Of a stretch of 64,000 nt of DNA, positions 1 through 15,507 are shown piece by piece. The position numbers and the translations under genes were made by a program. The notes under the pieces are model-generated. The model made no database searches. It had not been told where the DNA came from and worked only from the letters and a program-made list of their open reading frames with translations. The first letter of the stretch is position 1; every line of letters starts with the position of its first letter. The stretch is from Craspedostauros australis (lineage: Eukaryota; Bacillariophyta; Bacillariophyceae; Mastogloiales; Achnanthaceae), in contig JAMXDE010000020.1 in assembly GCA_026770025.1 (NCBI GenBank), positions 682,001 to 746,000 on the forward strand, written 5' to 3'.

Positions 1-839
1 TAAACGTCAAGACCGACGACCATCCAGTGCTCCTCACAGAGGCACCCATGAACCCGAGACAGAACCGCGACAAGGTGGCAGAAATCTTCTTCGAAACATT
101 CCGCGCACCGGCCGTTTTCTTCGCCCCTCCAGCTGTCCTCAGTCTCTACGCATCCGGAAGAACGACCGGCGTCGTCCTCGATGTTGGTGAAGGCGTCACC
201 CATGCCGTTCCTGTCTACGAAGGATTCGCGCTGCCGCACTCCGTCACCCGCTCCGATGTGGCAGGACGGGATGTCACCCGCCAAATGCAGCTCCTGTTGC
301 GGCGCTCCGGCCTCACTTTCACAACCACAGCCGAGGCCGATCTCGTCAAGCGAATGAAGGAGGAGACGTGCTACCTGACGCAACCAGGAACGCTGGAGGA
401 GACGGCCGAGAAGGACGCGAAGACACAGTACACCTTGCCGGACGGACAGACCGTCACGTTATCATCGGAACGGTACCAGGCACCAAACATCCTCTTCGAC
501 CCATCCCTGGTCGGTTCCGAAGAAGCTGGTGTTGCGGATATCCTGGTCAACTCAATCATGAAGAGCGACATCGATCTGAGATCCACCCTGTTCTCCCAGG
601 TCGTCCTTGCGGGAGGTTCCACCCTGTTCCCTGGCTTCGGAGACCGCATCCTGCACGAGGTCCGCGCGCGATCGCCATCCCACACTCGCATACGAATCTC
701 CGCACCACCAGAGCGCATCAATTCCACATTCGTTGGTGGGTCCATCCTTGCCAGTCTCGCAACGTTCAAATCCATGTGGGTTTCCCGAGCCGACTTCGAA
801 GAGCATGGCACGGCGATTTTGCATCAAAATGAGATGTAA
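1..839 (+). CDS. ARP1: Actin-related protein 1 (centractin), 3' part
   Basis: The reading frame is open from the window edge (codon phase begins at base 3) to a TAA at 837-839, so the 5' part lies outside. The protein follows Arp1 almost block by block: HPVLLTEAP, FFETF, LSLYASGRTTGVVLD, GVTHAVPVYEGFALPHS, AGRDVT, TLPDG, a GGSTL nucleotide-binding loop, then GGSILASL and FKSMW near the C-terminus. Arp1 forms the short actin-like filament of dynactin, the dynein cofactor, in the cytoplasm. The ending differs from actin's own C-terminus, and the stretch after AGRDVT follows Arp1 rather than actin. No intron is seen in this part. The gene converges with the SR-protein kinase. Confidence 0.9.
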   Translation, partial: NVKTDDHPVLLTEAPMNPRQNRDKVAEIFFETFRAPAVFFAPPAVLSLYASGRTTGVVLDVGEGVTHAVPVYEGFALPHSVTRSDVAGRDVTRQMQLLLRRSGLTFTTTAEADLVKRMKEETCYLTQPGTLEETAEKDAKTQYTLPDGQTVTLSSERYQAPNILFDPSLVGSEEAGVADILVNSIMKSDIDLRSTLFSQVVLAGGSTLFPGFGDRILHEVRARSPSHTRIRISAPPERINSTFVGGSILASLATFKSMWVSRADFEEHGTAILHQNEM

Positions 840-1502
840 AGAGCAGCGTACGAGTAAGAGCAAAAGCACAACAACAAAACAATACCAAGCAACCTCGCAA
901 ACCAAGCAAGGAAGCAAACCAGCCACATATTTTACAGCGCTCCGTCGTGCAAGTATATCATGTTGACTTGAAGCGTCACCAAGATGGAGCCAAAGACGAA
1001 GTATAAGATCTCTGTAGTCCAAGATCAAGACTTAGGTTGATTGTCTTTGCATGGTTTCCACGGTATTTACACCATCATGCTCACCCCGTACTCATACGTG
1101 GAGAAGTGCAACCTTGTTCTCTGGAGGACCAGCCGTGCTTCCATTTGTCGCATGCCAAATCTACGAGCGTTGCCTGAGCTCGACGAAGATCATGAAACAA
1201 ACGAAGGAAGACAGGAGGAACCATCACTCTGCCATCGACTGATTTTGCTGGCGCATTGATGGTCGGTATGTCATGTCGAAGCATCCATGCTGGTACTCAA
1301 GTAGTGCAATCTCTGGCGATGCTGTCGACGACGTGATTAACCATGCGGTTGTCTAATAGTGATGATGTTGTCACAAGCAGCAAACACGGCGAGATGCTGG
1401 TCGCAAGCTATGGTTTGGGTCTTAACTCGATTATTCTATGATCCAAGGAAACAGCTCCAATACGAGTGCGGTGCGGACGCCCCCCATGCGGATGGAGTCG
1501 TA
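840..1502. other. Intergenic, between convergent genes
   Basis: 3' flanks of Arp1 and of the kinase. No convincing coding sequence, RNA gene or repeat was seen. Confidence 0.6.
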
Positions 1503-5831
<4,329 letters not shown>

Positions 5832-7510
5832 TGTGGACCTCCGTGGCCTAAACTCCGTGACAAAAATGATGCTGCTGCCTGCCTGGCGTTGGGTTGGAGT
5901 TGCGTCCCACCTCCTTCTTCTTGCTGTTGCTGCTGTTGCCGTTATCAATGATGGCTTTGCTCTGCTCTGCCTTGTGTTACGTTGCCTTGCGTTACCTTGC
6001 GTTGCGCTGTGTAACGTCAGGGTGTCCTTGCGCGAGCAATGTCGTGAGGGTGGAGTTCTGCTGGTGATGGCCGGAGATGAGGGGAGTGTCTCCAGAGTGC
6101 TCTTGTTGTGAGTCGTCTTTGGGGACTTATCGCGTGTAATGCAGTGCAATGCAATGCAAATGGTGTGGAGATGATGAAGAGCACGGTGCTGTTGTGAGGC
6201 TCCTGTGCGGTTGTGGTGCTGTGTCTCGCGTCCTCGAGCGCGGATAGACTATCTTCCTTGCTTGCCTGGGTTGCTTGCCTGCCTGGGTTGCCTGATGACG
6301 CAGTGGCGGGGCGCTTCACCTTGAGAAATGAACTGGTTCCTGCGGTGGCTGTTGTCTTCGCGCGCCAAGCTTCCTCACGTGCTCCGCTCCAACAATGGCA
6401 ATGCCTCTGTCTTTGCCTCTGTCTTGAGTCCGTTGCGCAACTTCCCACCTCGTCGAGACCTCCGACTGTCCTGCGGTCTTCGGCTGTTTGGGTTGTTCAA
6501 AGTCGGCGCGCGGTTTCCGGCTGCTGTTGCTTCTTCTTGCTGACCTTCTCTCGCTGTCTTGGTCTCTTGAGCTGTTCCTGTTGCTGTTGGTGCCGCTGCT
6601 GATGATGGTGCGGATGAAGCCTGTCTGCCCAGGCTCCGCCATGCGATGTCCGTGCCTTTGCGTGTTTGTCTTGCCTTCGTCTCTCTGTGTTGCGTTTGGC
6701 GCATCAGCCATGGAGTGGCAACTCGCGCCGTTGAAATCATCATCACCACGAAGCCCCAGCCAACCACCAACGCGCAAAAGCGGACATTCCACCTTACTTC
6801 AAGTACTACAGTCCTGGTACAAAGGCTACGTACCGCTGTCGGATGCGCAGGTTTCGTTTGTTCTTTTCCTCGCAGATCCACGGTAAAACCACCTTAACGA
6901 CGCCCAACGGCAATTCGGCGCGCACACACCAGCGAAACTTGGTGCCTCATCTGCTCTCGTTGCTTTCTCGGTCACAACTCGAGCACGCCAGTTTCCTCGA
7001 TTTTCGAATTTGCCGCAATGATCGACGCAACTCGATTATGGGACGTGTCTCAACAGCGTCTTCCAAGACACATGACCTGCTTTTTTCGCCACAGTCAAAA
7101 ACCCCAAAAGACATTTCGGTCATTCCAGCCAGTCGACGTTATTGGCGACATCTACGATACGAGTCTAGAGTGGCGTAGTTTTCGTCGTTCTGTCCAAACA
7201 GATCGGTTGGCCGAAGAGGATGCCAACGACAGTTGGTATGCAGTCTCTGGAGAGACAGACAAGCGCAGCTTTCTTTGCGGATACCCAGTCAGCACAAGAT
7301 GGCACAGCATAGCACAGCACAGGTTGGGAGTCCTGCTCTGTCTGACGTCTGACGTCTGTACTGTAGTAGTCGTATGCGGAGTACTCGTCTCTCTCTCTCT
7401 GGAGAGTATTGTGCTTTGGTTCGTATGGTTTAGTATTCGTAACGAGCTTAGAATGGTCTGACTCCCAGTACTACTGATCGTACTCTGGGCCCTTAGCCCG
7501 ACGTAGATGT
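5832..7510. other. Intergenic, 1.7 kb
   Basis: 5' flank of the kinase and 3' flank of ClpC. Several open frames up to about 170 codons overlap on both strands around 6300-6900, but none resembles a known protein and they shadow each other. A CT-rich run followed by GGAGAG lies near 7381-7405. No gene is supported. Confidence 0.5.
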
Positions 7511-10500
7511 CTATTGGAAGCCTTCTGGTTCCCTCTTGGGAGGATCATCCAAGGATGGGAGATCGCCGAATGCGGCAAGGTAATCCAGATCCTCAGATGA
7601 GGTAATGCCGCCATTGCTGTCCACTGACACGAACATATCGTCGCGTCCTGCCAGCGACTCGCGCGTGACCTTCACGATGGAGGTGTCGCCGTTGGGCTCC
7701 TTCAGGTTCACGATCACCTTGTCTCCCTCGTTCACGAACTCGCTCATGATGGCCTCCGCCATGGTGTCCTCCAGGTACCGTTGCACGGCCCTTCGAATTG
7801 GCCGGGCACCGTACAGGCTAGCCACTGGCAGCGCATCGCGCGTCACGATCTCGGCAATGTTGTCCGACACCGTCACGTCGATGTTCTGGTCGTCGCTCAC
7901 GCGCTTCACGGTCTCCGCGATCAGGTTGTCGGCGATGGCCTTCAGGTTCTCGTACGACAGAGGGGTAAACACCACGATCTCGTCGATGCGATTCAGCAGC
8001 TCCGGCTTCATGGTCTGCTCCAGCTCCTCCTTCACCACGTCGTTCATGGCGGCGATGTTCTCTTCGGAGTCGCTGGCGCCACCGTCAGCGGACTTGGCAG
8101 TCTCCAAGATGCGCTGGCTGCCGACGTTTGATGTCATCACGAAGATGGTGTTCTTGAAGTTCACCGTGCGGCCCTTGCCGTCAGTCAGCGTACCTTCATC
8201 CATCACCTGCAGGAGGATGTTGAGGACGTCCTCATGCGCTTTCTCCTGCATGTGCATGAGTAAGTGAGTGCGTTCGTGCGCACCGCACCATATTTGTATG
8301 AAAGATGGGATGGGCATGCGAGTGAGTGAGTGAGTTAGAATAGGGAATGTACGAGTAGAATCACGGGTTGGGACGTCAGCGTACTCGTACAACGGCTGCG
8401 GCAAGAAGAATCCGTCGGTGGGGGCGTCTCCTTTCCATCAAGGCAGCAAGACGGTTGTATGCAACAGCCATCATGTCTCTGACATCACTTACCACCTCGT
8501 CGAACAGGACAACAGAGTGTGGCTTCCTTCGCACAGCCTCAGTAAGTTGACCTCCTTCGTCCTGCGGGCGCAAAATGAGGTTGGTGCGATACAGTAGATG
8601 AATACAGAAGACGAATGAGGAATGGGGAAGACGCCGAATGGTGAGAAGCTGCTGGTGCATGTAGTACGTAGAGTAAATGCATCAACACAGAAGGTGGTGT
8701 GGAAAGTGTTGCACTGTTCTACTCGTGGCGAGTACCAATACATCGCAATAGAATTGGAATCGCATCCAGCACACGCGATCGACTCGCAGTTCATTCTCTG
8801 GCAAGAACATGACATGGTAGGTCAAACAACACATGGCATGTTGCACAGACAAGCACTTACGTAACCGACGTATCCTGGTGGTGCACCGACCAAACGGCTT
8901 GTGGAAAAGCGATCCATGTATTCACTCATGTCGATACGGATCATGTCCTTCTCCTGACCGTAGTATGTCTCGGCCAGGGCCTTGCAAACCTCGGTCTTAC
9001 CGACACCCGTCGGACCGCAGAACAGGAAGCTTGCCACCGGCCTCTTTCCATCGCGCATGCCGCTACGAGCTCTGCGGACAGACTTGGCGACGGATCGGAC
9101 CGCTTGGGTCTGTCCCTTGATACGCTCTCCAATCTCCTCCTCCAGATTGCGAAGGCGAGCCTTCATGCCCGTATCCAGCTTCCCGATCGGAATCTTGGTC
9201 ATCTGCGAGATGACCTCGTTGATGGCATCCTCCGTCACGAAGAAGGATTCCCCAGTTTCCGACATCTTGATCATGGATCCGGCCTCATCCAGCAGATCAA
9301 TTGCCTTGTCGGGAAGGAATCGATCCGACACGTACCGATCGCTGAGCTTGGCCGCCGCGAGCAGCGCGTTGCTGGTGTACTCCACTCCGTGGTACTCTTC
9401 GTACTTGGGCATGACGGCTGCGAGAATGTCCAGGGTCTCCTCGACGGTGGGCTCCTTGACCTCCATCGGTTGGAATCGGCGCTCCAGCGCACCGTCCTTC
9501 TCAATGTATCGCCTGTATTCTGGCGTCGTCGTGGCACCGAGGATACGGAGCTCGCCTCTGGCCAATGCGGGTTTGAGCAGGTTGGCTGCGTTCATGGCAC
9601 CGTCACCTCCTCCACCTGTTCCGATGAGGTTGTGGATCTCGTCGATGAAGAGGATGACGTTGCTGCTGCTGGCCTCGGCGATGAGATTCTTGATCTTCTT
9701 TTCAAAGTCTCCACGGTTGGCGGTTCCAGCCACCAGGCTGGCCAGCTCCACGTTGATGAGGCGGAAGCCTGCCAACGAAACAGGACACGGTGGCAGCGTG
9801 TACTCCACCTCCTCGACGGCTTCCGTGGCCGTCTCCGTCTCAACCTCCTTGTTGCGTCGGAATGGATTACGAAGCTTGATTTTAGGAACTTCCACGGCGA
9901 CGGGGCTTGGCTGGGCCTTGCGAAGCGGTTCCGCAAGCACCTGCGCGATGGCTTCCGCGACCGCAGTCTTTCCGACTCCTGGATCTCCGATGAGGCAAGG
10001 GTTGTTCTTGCGACGGCGGCCCAGCGTGCGCAGCGCCGAGCGGATCTCCGCATCACGACCGAAGACGGCATCGAGCTTGCCATCGAGAGCGAGCTGCGTC
10101 ATGTCCACGCCGACCTCGTTGAGCGTGTTGGTGTTGCCGCTGCTGGCGCCGATGACCACCTGCTCTCGGATGATGGTGCTGGTGGCACCGCCGTTGAGGG
10201 ACGCGATGAGGTCTTCGCAGAAGGTGTAGACGGAGAACTTGTTGTCGACCTGACGGTTGGCGAGGTTCTCCATGTTGCCGAGCACCTTGATGACGGGCGC
10301 CGACTGGATCTTCTGCCCGTAGTTGTATCCCATCAATGCCAGCAGAACGTGCTCGGAATGCACGTCGTCCGAGGACATACTGTCCGCGATCTCAGCCGCC
10401 TTGGACAGCACCGCCTTGGAGGGAACGGAGAAGGGGAGAGCGTCGCGTTCCTTGTTGCCGCCGATCTTCAAGGTGACGCTCGGGTCCTTCTTGATGGCAC

Positions 10501-10957
10501 GGATGGCGCCGCGCTTCACGCCCTCGTTCACGATGCCTGAATCCTCCAGCAGTGGAGCTGCCCGTTCTGGATGTGCCACAACACCAGCAAACATGAGCTC
10601 TGGACTGAGATAGTCGGCTCCGATATCATTTCCAATGTCATGCCCTACCTGCACGGCTCTGACGCATTCGTCGGACAGCCGATCGATGACCATGGTCATC
10701 TGGGACGAGGACGACGCCGTGACTGACGTACGGCCAACGCGACCCGTTCGCAATGCACTTCTGCCATGCTCGATCATCCCATTGCGGACGAAGTTGGAAG
10801 ATCCAACGGATCCGCGACCGCTCAAGGTCGGAACGGAAAATGCGGACACGTGGCCTGCTCCATTGTGTTGCGTGGATGCAACAGCGAGCAGCAGCACCAA
10901 GGCTGCTGTTGCCGACAATGGCGAGCCTGCCGGCATCCCTGTCGATCTCATCGTCAT
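7511..10957 (-). CDS. clpC: Plastid-targeted ClpC/Hsp100 AAA+ chaperone, three exons
   Basis: Exons 10957-8861, 8561-8493 (only 23 codons) and 8245-7511 give about 966 residues. The short middle exon supplies the junction GYVGY/DEGGQL...FDEV/EKAH, which fits the family exactly. The leader has a hydrophobic signal segment and then SAFSVP, the bipartite plastid signal of red-lineage secondary algae. After a Clp N-domain, NBD1 has Walker [14 protein letters not shown] and Walker [15 protein letters not shown]2 has [10 protein letters not shown] and the VVLFDE Walker B. The linker between them is short and lacks the long ClpB middle domain, so ClpC is the better call. About 45-50 extra residues sit in NBD1 between Walker A and the AGT-RGDFE loop. 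The role would be unfolding clients for the stromal Clp protease. The start is the first ATG in frame. Confidence 0.88.
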
Positions 10958-11276
10958 CCGGTTGGAAGCTCGGTGATGCCGATGCTTGCTCAACTCTTTG
11001 GAGAATACTCGCTTCTCGCAAGTACTCCACGAGCTGTCTTGGATTGCTGCGCAGCGCCACTACAACGAGTAGTACGGACGACGATGGTGCCTTCGGTGTG
11101 GGTTGGATCAGGTGGATGCCGATGGAATCAGTCTGCTCCAGTCCAGTTCAAGTGCAGTGATGCTCTCTTTGCTCTCTTGGTATGCTCTGCCTCTGCCTCT
11201 CTTTCTCCTTCTTGTCGCCCTCTCCTTTGCTTTTGCCTCGATGCAACAGCAGAGGTGAAGAAGAATAAGAATAAGA
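10958..11276. other. ClpC 5' flank up to the transposon edge
   Basis: About 320 bp between the ClpC start codon and the left inverted repeat of the transposon. It must hold the ClpC 5' leader and promoter, unless the promoter lies beyond or inside the element. No clear TATA element was seen. Confidence 0.5.
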
Positions 11277-11435
11277 TATGAGCCCCCCGAGTGAGTCGAC
11301 CTGCACTCCGTTATTGGCATCTATAAAATTTGTCTTCGATATCCAAACCAAGCACATATTCATAATCCTCGTAGTCTCCATATAAATAATTAACCGATGG
11401 ATTTTTTAGTTAGATCCTATTTTAAGTTTTATGGA
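11277..11435 (+). repeat. Left terminal inverted repeat
   Basis: Pairs with 17184-17342 over 159 bp without length change. Positions 11277-11318 match perfectly, 11319-11383 match only partly, and 11384-11435 match with one mismatch. Confidence 0.92.
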
Positions 11436-11799
11436 TAGTCAAAAATATGATAAAGTCGTATGGGTCGACCCCGTGAAACTACTTGTTGTTTTTCAGAAGG
11501 TTCCATGCTGTTCCGATGCATTTATCATGAGGCAGTCAGTCATGGACCGGACGCAGAAAATGTCGTTCGTTTGGTACGCGTTAAATACACGTTAGCCTGC
11601 GCCACATGATCTCACATTTTGATCGTCACAAAACACATCACACAAAACACATCACACAAAACACATCACACATCCAACATCATCGCCATCCGCTCACAAT
11701 TCCGCAAATCATCGCCACTCTTTCGCTCCATTTCACAACTTTCCTCGCCAATGCCATGCGCACTCGCTGTTGTGTTCCATGCTTGTGCTCGCCCTATTA

Positions 11800-11848
11800 G
11801 TGTAGTAGTAGTAGTAGTAGTAGTAGTAGTTGTTGTTGTTGTTGTTGT
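11800..11848 (+). repeat. Microsatellite (TAG)n then (TTG)n
   Basis: A run of about ten TAG units changes into about seven TTG units just upstream of the transposase start, inside the transposon. It is probably in its 5' leader. Confidence 0.9.
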
Positions 11849-11913
11849 CAACAAATGGTCGACCTTGCATTGTATGCTCTCCGTCGTCACTTCGTCTCAT
11901 ACCAGTGCAGTTC

Positions 11914-14900
11914 ATGACATCAAACCAAGTATCAACTATACCCTACACCAACAACTACAACATGCCTCTCTCCACCACCGCCAAGGCCAAGGATGCCAAC
12001 CCCTCCCCCTGTAAGAAACCGCGCTCTGCTTACCCTGTGTCTGCTCCTCCTGTTGACTCCAAGGGAAACTTGCTCCCTACCGCGGAGCAACTGTTGCCCG
12101 ACAAGCCATCCCCTGCAGTCCAGAAGCCAACCACCATCACGCAAGTGATTGATGTGGAGCCGATGCATGCAGCGGATGGCAGCCTCGTCCCGAACAGTAC
12201 GGATGCGCACGCTCGCGTGCTGCATGTGTTCGTTCACATCCTCGATGACAACGGAGGCGTCTTCGACGACTCCAACGTCAGGGTGCGATCCGAGGGACGA
12301 GGTGTCGGCGATGGAGCAGTGGTGAGCGTTATCGTGAACGCGCCACCCCCTGCTGTGCCTGACGTTGCACCACCTGTCGAGCCTGCCCCACCAGCGAGGC
12401 TCCCTCGTCGCTGCAATGCTGTTGTAGCTGGTGGCTATGCAGACACCTCCAATGACAGCGACACCACCTACGACGACAACGACAGGGGGGAAGGAACGCG
12501 TGCCAGCAGGAACAGGAGAGGAGGTCAGTTCGGGTATGATCCGCAAGAGGGGGAGAACTGGAGGCGCCCTGCTGTGATTCGCGTGATGGAGTTGCTCACG
12601 GATCACTTCGACATGAACGTGTTTACTTCCATGCCTCCCAAGGGATTCGTGCTTGGCTGGAATTGCGACAGGCACACATGGTGGAATGTAACACGTGTGT
12701 GGGTCAACGTGGCTTCTGCGCTCTGGGGTGTCTTGCTCCCCCAGGAGGAGTTGCCAACACGCCAGATGCAGCAGGTCGTGGAGTTTGTCCGCGCGCGCGC
12801 GGATCTACCGCCGCCTGCACTCGGTCCAAATCTGTACACCCTATGTGTTGGGGGGGAACAGACACTGGCTATCGCAGCTAGAGCTGTCCTCGCTGCATCT
12901 ACGTCATTCACTAACAGCTCCGCAATCCTCTCTCGTCACCTGGAGACCATGTCAGAGGAACAGCGTATTCGTGTCGAGCCTGCACGCACTGCAATCACCC
13001 GGAGTCAATTAACAACATTGCGACGCGCCTATGACATGTTCAGCCGTGGCGAACTCATCCCGCCAAAGGTTCTCCAGTATCGTGTGCGTGCTTGCAATCT
13101 GTCTGGTGTGGCATCATTTCTCATGACCACCGCTACGTACAAGGCAGGCCTGAGTCACACGGTACAGTTCGGAGGCATCAAATTTGAAAATGTCCCCGTC
13201 TTCGATCGTGGAAGCACGTCAATCGAACAACTATTCGACATGTACGCGTCAACGACTAACAACCCAGTTGGAATGCCTGCATTCACCCTCATGACTAACC
13301 TGCTCACACGCAAAAGTAAGATCAAGACGGGCCTTTCTTCCTTCGAGAGTTACTTCTGGATGGCGACGGAGAAACTCAAACAGGCAATTTCGCGCCTAGT
13401 AGACCTCCTGAAGGCTAAGTATGAAACAGACGGAGAGGAACAAAACGATGCCAATGACGAGAGCGACAACGACAACGACAACGACGAGCCCAATGACGTC
13501 ATCTCTCCACATGTGCGCACGGCCGATTCCCTCTTGAATGCACTCGAACTGCTTGTTGTGTTCCTCAAATGGGAGTTCACCGCCTCCCACATGCAGCTTC
13601 AGTGCGACGATCCAATGCATTCGGCCGCGTTCGCTCTCACCACCAAAAAGGAGAAGAAGAAGAAGGCAACAACCACCTCAACCAACCAACGCAAAGCACG
13701 CACCAACAAGCACAAACGCAAGAAGACCACTCTCAAAAGCGACACGCCAACCATCACAAATGACATTCCAGTGGTCACAACAAACGAACAACCGCGTAAA
13801 GTATGCAACCGTTGTGGATCAGCAATGCGATTTGTGAATGATCGTTTTGTCCCATTCGTCGAAATGCTTAAGGACAACGAACTCGCAGAACACAAGGACG
13901 AATTGCAATCAATGCTTGCGGCGGCGCCGGGATTCGCTGATGAAATCACTAATTACATGGCTCACAAAGTGCGTGCCAAAGTGCAATTCCGACAAATCGC
14001 TTTTTATCAATCCGAACTCAATGATAAGCCTGAAAGAGCCTATGTGGTACTTGACCATAAGCAAAAAATTCTACCAACAGGCCAAAGCGAAGCCCAACAA
14101 GAATATTGGGGGAAAAAGGGAATGTCACTGCTTGGGGCGATGGTCATCACGTGTCGCAACGACATTTTTACTTATCGGTTCATTGACATTGTGGTCGGTG
14201 GAAGACCGACACAAGACACTCTTCAAGTTGGTGCACTGCTTGACATTGTGCAAAAAAAGGTCAAAGACATTCACCCATCCGTGACTGAGATCATCCTACA
14301 GAGCGATAACGCGTGTTGTTTCGCCAGTCACGAGCACATCGCGCTCATCACATCGGTACTCAACAAGAACCTTGCAACACGAAAGGCCGCCAAAATCATC
14401 GCATGGATTTACACGGAGGCCCAAACCGGTAAGAGCATGCTGGACACCCACTTCGCGTACATCACCCGTGTACTGCGAAAATACGTGCAAAGTGGCAAGG
14501 ACATCAAGACCCCGTTCCAACTCTTCCTCGCGCTCCAAGCAGGTAACATCGCAGGTACGACAACGGTACTGGTCAACGCAGAGACCCTCGAAGGCAACAT
14601 CACGACGCTTCCTGGCGCACCAAAACGACGATTCCGCGCGAACGGGCAACAGGTGCGTCAAACTCACGAGGTGAAGTATGATGATGACCAGGCGCGATTG
14701 GTGGCTGCATCTGGCATCACGGAAGACGTCGTTGTGAAGAGCGCTGAATGGGACGGCTGGATCATCAACCAGCTGGGCGTTGCCGATGTTCACACACACA
14801 AGTCCGACAAGCTGCCGATAACGTCCGAATCGTTCAGGAAGACGGACAAGACGCGAAAACTCGGGCGCACAGCGGCAGAGAGCAAGGGGCTGGTGTTCGG

Positions 14901-15507
14901 CAAAGCGATCCAAGACGTACAAGGATGCGTGCCGACCGACCGCACCGCGGAGTTGAAGGACAAGACCGCAGAAACCGAACACCCACCACTCGCAGTGCCA
15001 GGCTGGGCGAGCAAAACCGTACGGATCAACGCGAAACTACCAGACTACATCGCGGACAAATTGAAGGACATCAGTGAAGCGTCCGCGAAGGACTCGAAAA
15101 ACAGACCGTCCGAACATGAAGCACACGAACAATTGATGGCCAACGAAAGAACGAAAACTGACTGGTACGTACAACTGCACGCTAATCCCATGCGGGTGAA
15201 AGCATCGCTGTCTGCAGCGTACAACGCCAAACAACGCAAAGAAAAGAAGCAGGCTGCCCTCATCAAGGCAGAAACCAACACCAACACCAACCCAACAAAC
15301 AAAGCAACAGCATCTGCAATCATGGCGACCCACAATGCGCCAGCTGTAACAGAGGAGGAACGAAGAGAAGAAGAGTTGCAGAGAGAAGAAGAGGAGCTGA
15401 ATCATCAGATGTGGTGTGATGCTCACACAATGAAGGCCAATGCAGAAAGTGAGGCTGTGTTGGATGATGAGACGGAAAATTGTGATGGGCATGAACTGCC
15501 GCGATAA
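11914..15507 (+). CDS. DDE-like transposase of the transposon
   Basis: About 1197 residues in one exon; a second ATG at 11962 has an equally good context. The N-terminal half is weakly featured, with Asp/Asn-rich and Lys-rich stretches and a CNRCG zinc-knuckle-like motif near residue 630. The C-terminal half has a likely catalytic core: an Asp in VVLDHKQKILP (about residue 714), an Asp in QSDNACCF (about 798), and TEAQTGKSMLD (Glu about 835, Asp about 844), followed by SGKDIKTP. From memory this order (LP..ESQ..W..K.G, SDNAGCY, EPQ.GK...D, GN.I.TP) matches a large, poorly named group of animal and protist proteins thought to be transposases. That relation is recall, not a search. It lies between matching terminal repeats, which supports the transposase call independently. 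A coiled, Glu/Arg-rich tail ends the protein. Confidence 0.75.
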   Translation: MTSNQVSTIPYTNNYNMPLSTTAKAKDANPSPCKKPRSAYPVSAPPVDSKGNLLPTAEQLLPDKPSPAVQKPTTITQVIDVEPMHAADGSLVPNSTDAHARVLHVFVHILDDNGGVFDDSNVRVRSEGRGVGDGAVVSVIVNAPPPAVPDVAPPVEPAPPARLPRRCNAVVAGGYADTSNDSDTTYDDNDRGEGTRASRNRRGGQFGYDPQEGENWRRPAVIRVMELLTDHFDMNVFTSMPPKGFVLGWNCDRHTWWNVTRVWVNVASALWGVLLPQEELPTRQMQQVVEFVRARADLPPPALGPNLYTLCVGGEQTLAIAARAVLAASTSFTNSSAILSRHLETMSEEQRIRVEPARTAITRSQLTTLRRAYDMFSRGELIPPKVLQYRVRACNLSGVASFLMTTATYKAGLSHTVQFGGIKFENVPVFDRGSTSIEQLFDMYASTTNNPVGMPAFTLMTNLLTRKSKIKTGLSSFESYFWMATEKLKQAISRLVDLLKAKYETDGEEQNDANDESDNDNDNDEPNDVISPHVRTADSLLNALELLVVFLKWEFTASHMQLQCDDPMHSAAFALTTKKEKKKKATTTSTNQRKARTNKHKRKKTTLKSDTPTITNDIPVVTTNEQPRKVCNRCGSAMRFVNDRFVPFVEMLKDNELAEHKDELQSMLAAAPGFADEITNYMAHKVRAKVQFRQIAFYQSELNDKPERAYVVLDHKQKILPTGQSEAQQEYWGKKGMSLLGAMVITCRNDIFTYRFIDIVVGGRPTQDTLQVGALLDIVQKKVKDIHPSVTEIILQSDNACCFASHEHIALITSVLNKNLATRKAAKIIAWIYTEAQTGKSMLDTHFAYITRVLRKYVQSGKDIKTPFQLFLALQAGNIAGTTTVLVNAETLEGNITTLPGAPKRRFRANGQQVRQTHEVKYDDDQARLVAASGITEDVVVKSAEWDGWIINQLGVADVHTHKSDKLPITSESFRKTDKTRKLGRTAAESKGLVFGKAIQDVQGCVPTDRTAELKDKTAETEHPPLAVPGWASKTVRINAKLPDYIADKLKDISEASAKDSKNRPSEHEAHEQLMANERTKTDWYVQLHANPMRVKASLSAAYNAKQRKEKKQAALIKAETNTNTNPTNKATASAIMATHNAPAVTEEERREEELQREEEELNHQMWCDAHTMKANAESEAVLDDETENCDGHELPR

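Noticed and set aside
6316-6886. Overlapping open frames on both strands between the kinase and ClpC
   Set aside because: Frames of similar length shadow each other; none has a recognisable domain.
9104-10540. A 478-codon open frame on the plus strand, antisense to ClpC
   Set aside because: It mirrors the GC-biased third positions of ClpC and has no family-like motif.
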